This document shows, one piece after another, positions 25,375 through 32,792 of a stretch of 64,000 bases of DNA. Position numbers and translations under genes: made by a program. A model generated the notes under the pieces. That model was not told where the DNA came from, did not search any database, and saw only the letters and a list, made by a program, of their open reading frames with translations. Within the stretch, counting starts at the first letter, position 1. Every line of letters begins with the position of its first letter. Source of the DNA: Sphingomonas limnosediminicola (GTDB taxonomy: Bacteria > Pseudomonadota > Alphaproteobacteria > Sphingomonadales > Sphingomonadaceae); assembly GCF_039537965.1 (NCBI RefSeq), contig NZ_BAABBM010000001.1:1959501-2023500 (forward strand), written 5' to 3'.

Positions 25375-25805
25375 GCAGCGTCCGAAATAACGGGCCGAAA
25401 ACGGCGGATACTCGCTTCAAACCCGGCAATCCCGGGCGCCCGCCCGGCGCCCGACACAGGGTTACGCGTGCGATCGAAGAGCTGCTTGAAGGTGAGCACG
25501 AGGCACTTACGCGCAAAGCGATAGACCTCGCCTTAGGTGGCAATATGATTGCGCTGAAGCTCTGCCTCGACAGAATTTCCCCCGTTCGGAGTCATTCGCC
25601 GATTGCGGTTCCGCTACCCTCCGTGACGTCCGCTCAAGATGCCTTGGCCGCCTCCTCGGCGCTGATCGCAGCTGTTGGTGCAGGCGAGCTTACGGCTGAC
25701 GAGGCAGCCCGTGTGACGTCGTTGCTGCTTGCACACCGCTCGCTCATCGAGGTCGCGGATATAGAGCGGCGTCTCGCGAGCCTCGAAGCACGCGCTTCTA
25801 AGTAG
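25371..25805 (+). CDS. DUF5681 protein
   Basis: A 144-residue protein whose N-terminus (TRFKPGNPGRPPGARHRVTRAIEELLEGE) is the DUF5681 signature, followed by a helical tail. DUF5681 genes often sit next to phage terminase genes, where they may act like a small terminase subunit, but no large subunit is present here. Last gene of the coupled run that starts with the excisionase. Confidence 0.75.
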   Translation: MSSVRNNGPKTADTRFKPGNPGRPPGARHRVTRAIEELLEGEHEALTRKAIDLALGGNMIALKLCLDRISPVRSHSPIAVPLPSVTSAQDALAASSALIAAVGAGELTADEAARVTSLLLAHRSLIEVADIERRLASLEARASK

Positions 25806-25852
25806 TCAGCGCCTCTCTGCCTCTCTTTGCGCAAACAGAGAATAAAGGCAGG

Positions 25853-26791
25853 ATGTGGATCATGGATATTACTCGGCAGAAGCACGGACGCGCATTTGCG
25901 GGAAGCTGCCTTAGCGCTCTCGCGTCGGTGGGCGCGCTGATATTTAACGTTGGGCACTTTGTCGCAGCTGGCATTCTCGTTGCGGGAGTCCTCGTCTCGT
26001 TGGTGTGGGGCGAGCAGTGGCCAAGGGGATGGTCTATCGCGGCCCTGTTGGGAGCCCTTGCCGCCCTGTTCGCGGGCCTGTGGTTCCAGCCCCCGCCGAC
26101 GATTGAGACCGTTCTGGTTCCGGATGTGGTGTCCGGCGCAAGGCTCGGGTTTCATTTCAACGCAACGAACAAAGGGCCGGGCGAAGTTGAGTTTGTGCGC
26201 TACGGAGTGGACACTGCTGATGGGTACGGGCTGGACGATCAGTCTGGTGGCAGTGGGAGGCTAGATGCGGGCGATACTCGCCAGCTCAACCTTCCGGCAG
26301 ACTCGTACAACGCCCTATTGAGAAGCCACGGCGTGACACTGAACTTGGCTTACCGCGATGTCGCTACTGGCAAGGTTCGGACGACAACCTACCAATTCTC
26401 GGTGCCTGAACAGCCTAGCGCCCCCATACCCGTTTCGAAGGTCGCGACCGCTGACGGGATGGAGTACTTCAAAAGCGACTCCGCCAAGCTCAAGCAGGAC
26501 TTTAAGAAGCCCTGCCATCACACTGGCTTCGGTTTTCACGAAGTCCAAGACGGCGTAGCTTTTGCAGGCGCGGTGATGGGGTCAAACAGAGTCATCGCAG
26601 TGGATTCGACTGAAAGAACGGTCAGTTTCGCGACGGTGCAGAACGGCCGAAAGCGCCTCCTTCAGGGCAAGTTCGCCGTGACCGCGAATGGGAAGCATGA
26701 GATCGCGCTCGAATGGTGCGACAAGGCGAACACAGTTAGCGCGAGCATCGACGGCAAACAGTTACCGGAGATTAGAAATGACCCTCTCTAG
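25853..26791 (+). CDS. Membrane-anchored unknown protein
   Basis: A 312-residue protein with two or three hydrophobic helices at the N-terminus (about 18-85, including SALASVGALIFNVGHFVAAGILVAGVLVS split by short loops) and a beta-rich soluble domain (about 90-310) with two Cys residues. No family is recognised. The start could be the ATG at 25853 or 25862. A hairpin follows 60 bases after the stop. Confidence 0.6.
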   Translation: MWIMDITRQKHGRAFAGSCLSALASVGALIFNVGHFVAAGILVAGVLVSLVWGEQWPRGWSIAALLGALAALFAGLWFQPPPTIETVLVPDVVSGARLGFHFNATNKGPGEVEFVRYGVDTADGYGLDDQSGGSGRLDAGDTRQLNLPADSYNALLRSHGVTLNLAYRDVATGKVRTTTYQFSVPEQPSAPIPVSKVATADGMEYFKSDSAKLKQDFKKPCHHTGFGFHEVQDGVAFAGAVMGSNRVIAVDSTERTVSFATVQNGRKRLLQGKFAVTANGKHEIALEWCDKANTVSASIDGKQLPEIRNDPL

Positions 26792-26851
26792 CCTCTCCCA
26801 GTATGACCGGCACCGCGAGTGAGTAACTTGTGATCATCTCTTGGAACGCTG

Positions 26852-26872
26852 CGCGTTAGACAGGCTAACGCG
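26852..26872. terminator. Perfect 8-bp hairpin downstream of the membrane protein gene
   Basis: CGCGTTAG and CTAACGCG flank a five-base loop, with no T-tract. It could be a weak terminator for the plus-strand gene. Confidence 0.35.
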
Positions 26873-27386
26873 AAGTGGGCGGAGCTTGCCAACTTGTGAC
26901 GAAGAGCCCGATTGAACTGAGGCGTTGATCAAGTAATTCAGTTGTGCCGTCTGAGGCCGTCGCACGACGGCTGGAGCGGGACGCCGACGACTGTCCGAGA
27001 GTAACCAGCTCCTGTCTGCAATGGGTCGAAACCTGCCACCAGCCGCCTAACGGCAGGTTTGGGTGAAAAGCGGCATCGGCGGCGTGTCTTGCGAGCAACG
27101 AACTGCCTTAGCGACGCGACCGACGCAGACCCAACTCCAGTTAGTGGCGCACGTCGCGCGGATGCAACACTCTCTGTTGACGCGCTTCGGGCATCGCTTT
27201 CCCGCTTCAGACGCGAAACTACTTCCATCGCGCTCCAGATCGTCTGAGGTCGCTCGAACTTTGCCCCGTCCATTTCAGTTACCGTTCGTTCGCGCTCCTG
27301 CTTCACAGGAACAGGCTCGACAGCCTCACGCCATTTACGCAAAAAACCCATCACAGGGCCTTCCAGCAGGTTAAGATACAATCGAA
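26873..27386. other. Region without a convincing gene inside the element
   Basis: About 510 bases. A minus-strand frame (start near 27351, MGFLRKWREAVEPVPV) begins plausibly but its second half is low-complexity Ser/Arg/Ala with no domain, so it may be a gene remnant. A hairpin with 8-bp arms (AACCTGCC at 27030-27037, GGCAGGTT at 27052-27059) lies inside. Confidence 0.4.
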
Positions 27387-29546
27387 TTAGCGACGGGTCC
27401 GATCCGTCGTAAGGGAAGTTGCGACAACAGTGTCAGTCCGGGATGGTTGCGCGACAATCCCAGATCGCCGTACGCGCTGCGTAGAGCGGTCGAACACTGC
27501 TTCGTATAGACGTGATGTCTTGCGCGCGCCGAACAAGGACAAATGGTCCTGGTCAAAGTAGATCGGCAGCCCCTGCTGCGTAATCGGACATTTATCCAGG
27601 GCGCAGAGCGCCTTCGCAGGCCACACGAAACTCACGCCCGGTTTGTTCTTCAATGTTTCGAAGAAGCGTATGATCCTCGCATGACGTTTTTGATACGCGG
27701 TAAAAGCGATGGGCTGCGATGCCGTGGCAATGCCGAATCTCTCTACGTAAAGGCGGCGAGGTACGTTGAAGCTAGGTTCTGGCAGTGGGCCGACGATAAC
27801 TACACTCTTCCCCGCTGAAAGCAGGCGATCAAGCAACTTTAAGAAACCGCGCTCCCAGAGCGCACGGTTGGCTTCCATGGTTGCGGCCCTGCCCGTTGCG
27901 TCGCGCAGTCGAATATCGGCATACGGTTCACTGGGGTTAGCGGGTTCGCCGATCCGCCAGTTTGTCCACCGGGCTGACAATACGACCGTTGAGACATGCG
28001 GAGAACTCAAAGCTTTCGCGAGCATTTGTCGATTGTATTCCGCGCAGTATCGATAGCTGAGCTGCGAGGTCAGCGCAGGGCTCACTCGCGGGTCGATCTC
28101 AAATCCGAGACCTGGCGGGCAATCCGCGTCTGCTGCAAACAAAAATGCCGCGTGGTGCCGTTTGGCAGCGTGCTCAAGGGCTGTCGCAGTGACCATTGAG
28201 TGGGAGTCGCCCCACAGTAGCGCAGTTGGCATCGCGCCGTGTGCCCCCAGCACACACGCGTGATCCGGGCGCACAATGTTTGCGTCCACCGTCATGCATT
28301 CCGAGTGATGGCGCTTGGCGTCACCCGCGGTGTTAATGATGGCAGACACTTGGGGTGAAAATCGGGAAGGAATCCCATCCAACGCAATGACCGTGAATGC
28401 TGAAGCACCTACGAACAACATCCCGGACGACGCTACAGCAGTTAGAGCCCTGCGATCCCAGTGCGGGACCGGCTGCCGAAACGGCCGCTCAATTGTAATG
28501 AGGCTTATGAATCCGACGCCCACTGACAACACGCTGAGCGCAAACGCTGTGCCGCGGGGCAGCGACCCTCCTGCGAGATAGGTTGCAAAGACCAATATCG
28601 GCAGATGCCAGAGGTAGATTGAAAAGGATGCCTCCCCGATCGCAACGACCGGCCGAGCTGACAGTAAGTTGCCTACGGAGCCCTTTCCTGCGGCCCAAAT
28701 TATGAATGCCGTACCGACACAGGGTGGCATGGCCGCGAGCCCAGGGAACGGCGTGCTCGGACCATAGGCGAGCATCGGGACTGCTATCAGCAGCAATCCA
28801 ATTGCAGATCCTTTCGCCGCTTGCCAGTCATTGGCGGGTGCTGGCAGGTGACCGACTGCCAGCAATCCGCCCAGCATCAACTCCCACGCTCTTGTCGGAA
28901 GCAGATAGAAGGACGCGCCAGGCTTAATAGGCACAAGAGCAATCGCTAGCGTGAGCGAGCCTAGCAGCACAAACCACAGGGCGGCGATCAACCGTCTGCG
29001 CCTTAGGTTGAACAATCGCAGGAGGAGCGGGAAGAAAACGTAATATTGTTCTTCGACGGACAGCGACCAACTGTGAAGGAGTGGCTGAACCGACTGCCCA
29101 ATGTCGAAGTAAGAAACCGCTTTCCAGAAATAGAAATTCGAGGAAAAAACACTGAGAGCGGCGGCGCTCTTGGCTGTCTGGACAAACTCCTGCGGAGGTA
29201 GGACGACGTACGCCACGGCAAGGGTGCCGAGCGTCATGGCAGCTAATGCGGGGAAGATGCGCAGGGCTCGCCGGCGATAAAAGTCGAGGATCGAGTATCG
29301 GCCTTCGGCCATCTGACGAGAGATGATGCCGGTAATTAGGAAGCCAGAGATAACGAAGAATACGTCCACCCCGACGAACCCGCCGGGCAAGAGGGAGAAT
29401 CCTGCGTGGAATAGCACTACGGGAATTACGGCTATTGCTCGCAGGCCATCAATGTCAGCTCGATAGTGACTGACGGCGACTGGCGCGCTGACATCAACGT
29501 TAAAGTGCGGCGATACACTCGGAAGCGCCGCTGAACTCGGACGCAT
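27387..29546 (-). CDS. OafA/YrhL-like acyltransferase with C-terminal SGNH domain
   Basis: About 719 residues. The N-terminal acyltransferase_3 domain begins YRADIDGLRAIAVIPVVLFH, with the catalytic-type His in VVLFHAGF, and spans about 10 membrane helices to about residue 370. The C-terminal periplasmic SGNH hydrolase-like domain has LLWGDSHSM (block I Ser) and DQDHLSLFG (block V Asp/His). Such proteins O-acetylate lipopolysaccharide O-antigen or other surface glycans. The start at 29546 follows a GGGGGG ribosome site. As cargo of an integrated element it could change the cell surface and so block phage adsorption; this is inference. Confidence 0.88.
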   Translation of the reverse strand: MRPSSAALPSVSPHFNVDVSAPVAVSHYRADIDGLRAIAVIPVVLFHAGFSLLPGGFVGVDVFFVISGFLITGIISRQMAEGRYSILDFYRRRALRIFPALAAMTLGTLAVAYVVLPPQEFVQTAKSAAALSVFSSNFYFWKAVSYFDIGQSVQPLLHSWSLSVEEQYYVFFPLLLRLFNLRRRRLIAALWFVLLGSLTLAIALVPIKPGASFYLLPTRAWELMLGGLLAVGHLPAPANDWQAAKGSAIGLLLIAVPMLAYGPSTPFPGLAAMPPCVGTAFIIWAAGKGSVGNLLSARPVVAIGEASFSIYLWHLPILVFATYLAGGSLPRGTAFALSVLSVGVGFISLITIERPFRQPVPHWDRRALTAVASSGMLFVGASAFTVIALDGIPSRFSPQVSAIINTAGDAKRHHSECMTVDANIVRPDHACVLGAHGAMPTALLWGDSHSMVTATALEHAAKRHHAAFLFAADADCPPGLGFEIDPRVSPALTSQLSYRYCAEYNRQMLAKALSSPHVSTVVLSARWTNWRIGEPANPSEPYADIRLRDATGRAATMEANRALWERGFLKLLDRLLSAGKSVVIVGPLPEPSFNVPRRLYVERFGIATASQPIAFTAYQKRHARIIRFFETLKNKPGVSFVWPAKALCALDKCPITQQGLPIYFDQDHLSLFGARKTSRLYEAVFDRSTQRVRRSGIVAQPSRTDTVVATSLTTDRTRR

Positions 29547-29827
29547 ACTGGCCCCCCAACGCAGAAACTTGGCGCACATCATCCTGCCGATAATGCAAAA
29601 TGAATCAACCAACTCGTTTGTAAGCGACCACGCCGCTGTCTCGCGTCGGGAAGCGCAGTCGCTGGAAGATCTTAGTGACATTGACGGAGGCGCTGCCGGC
29701 GCGGTCTACGAAGCGCCGACTATAATGCAGGCGTTTCCGGTACGAACTCATGGTAGGAATGGGTGGGAAGCTGCCTCGCGAAATGACAGCGTTCGCGAAT
29801 CGTTCTGCTCGCCTTAGAAGGCAAGCC

Positions 29828-30001
29828 ATGTCGAAGCGCCGCCTCACCGATCCGCCTGCTGAGCTTCAATGGTGCGTGAAGTGCCGGCGCGTGCTCGGCG
29901 ATCACGGTGGCTGGTTCGGCGCTCAGTGCATGGGACACGAACCGCCTAAGCGGCGCCCTCCGGGACGAGCTAACGATCCGTGGGGGTTGCCGCCTGGCTG
30001 A
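29828..30001 (+). CDS. Small CxxC protein (57 aa)
   Basis: A 57-residue protein with three cysteines and a His in a zinc-finger-like layout (WCVKCRRVLGDHGGWFGAQC) and a basic Pro-rich tail. No family is recognised. It converges with and slightly overlaps the minus-strand 65-aa gene, so only one may be expressed strongly. Confidence 0.45.
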   Translation: MSKRRLTDPPAELQWCVKCRRVLGDHGGWFGAQCMGHEPPKRRPPGRANDPWGLPPG

Positions 30002-30167
30002 GATCGCTCTCACGGGACAGATCGCGATCCGCTTCGTCGATCGGCTGCAGCAATTGCGAGAAGCATGGTGTTTCTTCGTCTGGCCAGATGCGACGGAACG
30101 TCGGGCCCAGCAGCTGAACGTCGTTCTTCGTCAGGAGGCCAATCGCAACGATACCCTCGGAGACCAT
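29970..30167 (-). CDS. Small unknown protein (65 aa)
   Basis: A 65-residue protein, VSEGIVAIGLLTKNDVQLLGPTF then WPDEETPCFSQLLQPIDEADRDL. The composition and the PCF...IDEADR pattern resemble short conserved proteins seen in sphingomonads; no function is known. The start at 30167 is chosen as the first ATG before the conserved part. It lies downstream of the minus-strand cluster from 32.4 kb. Confidence 0.5.
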   Translation of the reverse strand: MVSEGIVAIGLLTKNDVQLLGPTFRRIWPDEETPCFSQLLQPIDEADRDLSRESDLSQAATPTDR

Positions 30168-30316
30168 GAGAGCTCCAAATGGGACGCGGCCCCCCGTTGC
30201 CGATGGGCCGCCAGGCGGGAGCAAGCAAGAGCGGGGGGCAAGAAGCTTGCTCGTTAGCCCAGACTCGCTCTTAGGCAGGGCGTTGCCAGAATTACTCGGC
30301 CGGAACGAATTGAAGC

Positions 30317-30448
30317 TTAGGCACCTTGCTCCTTGATGCTGCGTGTCACCATTTCGTCCACGGCCCTATCGGCGTCGGTGGCCTCAGCAGCTCGTTTGCG
30401 GGCTTTCTCACGCAGTCTCTGATCGCGTGCCTGTGGGGTCTCGCCCAT
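30317..30448 (-). CDS. Tiny charged helical protein (43 aa)
   Basis: A 43-residue frame with an ATG start at 30448 and TAA stop: MGETPQARDQRLREKARKR, then an Ala/Asp/Glu helix ending KEQGA. It lies nine bases after the stop of the upstream secreted-protein gene in the same direction, and the spacing favours co-translation. The function is unknown. Confidence 0.55.
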   Translation of the reverse strand: MGETPQARDQRLREKARKRAAEATDADRAVDEMVTRSIKEQGA

Positions 30449-30457
30449 ACGCCTCCG

Positions 30458-30973
30458 TTAGAAGTCCACCTTCGGCGTTGAGGGTGGCGTGTTCACCGCG
30501 TCCACATAGCGTGCTTGCCATTGATCGACTTGGTTGCCGAGCGCCTTCAGTTCGAGCCTGCCGGTGGCGAAGCACCAAACCGTCACCTCGTTGTCGAATG
30601 AGTTGCCGATCCGGTTTTGCCACTTGTCCGTCCGGGATTGACACGGCGTGCCATACTTCGCGGCGAACGCATCCTTTATGCTCCCGTAGCCGCTTTGAAT
30701 GCCGATCAGCTCAAAGCTCGCGAGCTTGCTACCGTTTAGGATCATCATCGGTATCACAAACACGTTGGCAACCCGGTCGCTTCCGGAACGCGGCATACAG
30801 CGGCGCAACCCGTTCTCGAGACTTTGGCATTCCTTGAAGCCGATGGATTGGGGATCGATCGGCTGATCAGCCCTAATTTCCCGGAACTGGAACACCGGCA
30901 GGGTTTGCGCAACGGCGCTCGACGCGGAGCCGATCAGCGCCAGCGCAGCGATCAAGTGCCTAACGGTTCGCAT
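30458..30973 (-). CDS. Secreted unknown protein (171 aa)
   Basis: A 171-residue protein with a clear signal peptide (about 1-22, ending AVAQ). The mature part has four Cys residues (KECQSLENGLRRC, TPCQ, VWC), likely two disulphides, and an AFAAKYGTPC segment also seen in small periplasmic proteins of unknown role. Its start overlaps the end of the upstream membrane protein gene by 14 bases. Confidence 0.65.
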   Translation of the reverse strand: MRTVRHLIAALALIGSASSAVAQTLPVFQFREIRADQPIDPQSIGFKECQSLENGLRRCMPRSGSDRVANVFVIPMMILNGSKLASFELIGIQSGYGSIKDAFAAKYGTPCQSRTDKWQNRIGNSFDNEVTVWCFATGRLELKALGNQVDQWQARYVDAVNTPPSTPKVDF

Positions 30974-31253
30974 CGCAGTGGTTCATCTCGGCCAATGATG
31001 GGGCCGACTTCAAACAATCCGCGTAGCTTTGGACGGGAGCCCTCGCGAGGGAGATTTGGTTTGCTTGAGCGCCGATTACCAATGGGAAGATCAGCGCCCC
31101 GCTAATCGCGAGTATCGCCGCTATCAATGACGGGACGGCAAACCGAGTCTCGTCGCTTTCAAAGCGATTCACGCGGTTGCCTTGGTCCCCGAGGATCTCA
31201 AGTCCCTTCACGAACAGATAGAGGCACCCGAGCCAACCGATGATTTGCAGCAT
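30960..31253 (-). CDS. Small membrane protein (97 aa)
   Basis: A 97-residue protein with two hydrophobic segments (about 1-20 and 42-65) and a C-terminal Cys pair (YADCLKSAP...NHCDANR). No family is recognised. It is the middle gene of the minus-strand cluster, overlapping the following secreted-protein gene. Confidence 0.55.
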   Translation of the reverse strand: MLQIIGWLGCLYLFVKGLEILGDQGNRVNRFESDETRFAVPSLIAAILAISGALIFPLVIGAQANQISLARAPVQSYADCLKSAPSLAEMNHCDANR

Positions 31254-31287
31254 ACCGTTCCCCTTTTCTGAACAATCACTGCGCGTT

Positions 31288-31734
31288 TCAGTTGAGCCGC
31301 CCTGCCATTGCCCGCTCGATCCTGTCGCGGAGACCCTCGATCATTGAACCATCTTCGCTCTTGATCGCCTGAACGGCTTGCGAAGAGGTCACGAGGAACA
31401 GCTGATACTCGATGATCTTGCTACGCTTCCATGCACGATAGGCGAGGAATGCAAAGAAGGCGCACAGCAACAGCGCGAACACTGTGCCGCTGCTCACGCC
31501 TGAACCTTTCTCGCCGCCCATGAACAGCAACAGGCAGATGATGCCGATCAATCCCCAACCGAAATAAGCGTTTTGGCTATGAGGATGCCGCGCCTTCACT
31601 TCGACGGTGTTGATCTTGTTGATAGCGAAGCTCTTACTCCCGAACCGCGCGAAGTCGCGATCCACGCTTACAGACATTTCCCCCGACACTCTGTGAGTCC
31701 CCCTTTGCTTTGTTACAATTTCCCATTTGGGCAC
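31288..31734 (-). CDS. DUF6232-like membrane protein
   Basis: A 148-residue protein. The N-terminal part (SVDRDFARFGSKSFAINKINTVEVK) and two central membrane helices (about 58-110), followed by a strand and helix (YQLFLVTSSQAVQAIKSEDG), resemble the DUF6232/YcxB-like layout, in which a short cytoplasmic PH-like domain is split by two helices. The function is unknown. It overlaps the upstream gene by 22 bases. Confidence 0.6.
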   Translation of the reverse strand: MPKWEIVTKQRGTHRVSGEMSVSVDRDFARFGSKSFAINKINTVEVKARHPHSQNAYFGWGLIGIICLLLFMGGEKGSGVSSGTVFALLLCAFFAFLAYRAWKRSKIIEYQLFLVTSSQAVQAIKSEDGSMIEGLRDRIERAMAGRLN

Positions 31735-32129
31735 CTGACCCAGCGATCAGGCTGAGTTTCGTCCGGTTCCCCATTATCTTTCATGATGAAGCGCACGAGG
31801 ACGTTCGGCTTCTCCATCGCGAGCCGAAGGTTCAATTCGCCGAGGATGTTGGTCTCTTGGCGCGCCGTGAAGCGACCGTTGATCATTGGCACAACGTCTT
31901 TGAGTGTGTCGCTCGATCCCTCGAAGGCGACGCCCAGGATCAAATATTCGTCGGCTTCATAATAAGAGAGTCGATCCGCCGTTACCTCGAGGCGGGCCAA
32001 GTCGTTCTTGTCAGCGCAACCCCGCGCCGATCGAGCGTATGCTCCCCAGAACGCTTTGGGGATCGCATCACCGTAGGGCAGACCACCCGCCGTGCCGGCG
32101 AGCGCTAAGAGTCCCGCGGCCCAAATCAT
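31713..32129 (-). CDS. Secreted unknown protein (138 aa)
   Basis: A 138-residue protein with a short signal peptide (about 1-16). The mature domain has two Cys residues (RGCADKND and WVRCPNG) and is otherwise beta-rich. No family is recognised. The start overlaps the stop of the Excalibur gene by four bases. Confidence 0.6.
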   Translation of the reverse strand: MIWAAGLLALAGTAGGLPYGDAIPKAFWGAYARSARGCADKNDLARLEVTADRLSYYEADEYLILGVAFEGSSDTLKDVVPMINGRFTARQETNILGELNLRLAMEKPNVLVRFIMKDNGEPDETQPDRWVRCPNGKL

Positions 32130-32440
32130 TCGCAGCCGATCCCGTCACCGTCGCGATCCAAGTGCGACCCATAGCCGGGGTCGCCGCGCCTAACCGGAGC
32201 CGCACCGGCAGCTCGTGCAGCTGCACAGTTCCGAAACGCGCCCCCGACACTCGAAAGCGCACCGTATGTGCGCCGACTGGCTGACACTTCAGACGGGTTG
32301 GGGCCGCGATGGCAGTGATAGTCGCCAGTTTTGTGATTAGTGTGACAGCCCTGCGCATTCAGGCCACCCGGATGAGCGGACGCAAGCGTGGATAAAGTGA
32401 CGGGCGCTAAGAGCAAGGCGGCCCCGGCCAGGATACGCAT
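32126..32440 (-). CDS. YHYH/Excalibur calcium-binding-domain protein
   Basis: A 104-residue secreted protein: signal peptide (about 1-22), then a YHYH-like motif (GCHTNHKTGDYHCH), a short linker and a C-terminal Excalibur domain (FRNCAAARAAGAAPVRRGDPGYGSHLDRDGDGIGCE) with the DRDGDGIGCE calcium-binding loop. Such domains are found in surface nucleases and small envelope proteins. First gene of the minus-strand cluster running to 30.3 kb. Confidence 0.8.
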   Translation of the reverse strand: MRILAGAALLLAPVTLSTLASAHPGGLNAQGCHTNHKTGDYHCHRGPNPSEVSASRRTYGALSSVGGAFRNCAAARAAGAAPVRRGDPGYGSHLDRDGDGIGCE

Positions 32441-32569
32441 ACAAGAACCCCCGAGTTACTGCCGAGCGACAAAGTAGTGCCGTACGAAAGGCTGTATTGG
32501 AAGACTGTTACCTCGACCCTCTTAACTGAACCCTAACTCCCCGGACGACGCAAGCGTCTCACGGATTTG

Positions 32570-32590
32570 GGGAGCGTATTTGGGAACAAT
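32570..32590 (+). repeat. Arm-like repeat, right copy
   Basis: Partner of 21287-21307 with three mismatches, same orientation, 41 bases inside the right attachment repeat. Confidence 0.55.
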
Positions 32591-32630
32591 GCCGTTTCTG
32601 GGATGATTATCCTGCATTTTCAGGGGTGAT

Positions 32631-32644
32631 TGGCGGAGACGGAG
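32631..32644. repeat. attR core within the tRNA-Ser(GCT) 3' end
   Basis: Fourteen bases identical to 21140-21153, spanning the encoded CCA, the discriminator base and the 3' acceptor strand of the tRNA gene. The intact tRNA lies outside the element, as is usual. Confidence 0.8.
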
Positions 32645-32723
32645 GGATTCGAACCCTCGGTACGGGAAATCCCCGTACGGCGGTTTAGCAAACCGCTGGT
32701 TTCAGCCACTCACCCACGTCTCC
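32634..32723 (-). tRNA. tRNA-Ser(GCT)
   Basis: Class II tRNA. The acceptor arms GGAGACG and CGTCTCC pair, the anticodon loop reads ...TTGCTAA (anticodon GCT), a long variable arm is formed by GTACGGGG/CCCCGTAC, and the T loop is GGTTCGAATCC. CCA is encoded just beyond (32631-32633). It is the integration target of the adjacent element. Confidence 0.95.
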
Positions 32724-32792
32724 GGAAGCGGCCCCCGATCGGGGAAAGCGGCCTATATAGGCGGGTTCCGCAGGCTTCAACCGCAAGCGCTG

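Larger units (their letters stand above)
21140..32644. mobile_element. Integrative element in tRNA-Ser(GCT), about 11.5 kb
   Basis: Bounded by the 14-bp direct repeats at 21140-21153 and 32631-32644, the latter inside the tRNA gene. It contains a tyrosine integrase of the tRNA-targeting P4 type next to the left end, an AlpA-like excisionase, an HUH-like Rep protein, a DUF5681 protein and accessory genes. Small, overlapping genes of unknown function contrast with the named housekeeping genes beyond the tRNA end. No conjugation genes, capsid or terminase large subunit are visible, so it is a plasmid-like or satellite-like element rather than a full prophage or ICE. Confidence 0.85.

Noticed and set aside
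26938..27381. Minus-strand frame of 147 codons in the element
   Set aside because: The start looks plausible, but the later half is low-complexity with no homology I can see; perhaps a remnant, not listed as a gene.
29569..29817. Plus-strand frame of 82 codons between the acyltransferase and small-protein genes
   Set aside because: No domain or good ribosome site, and it overlaps the acyltransferase promoter region.
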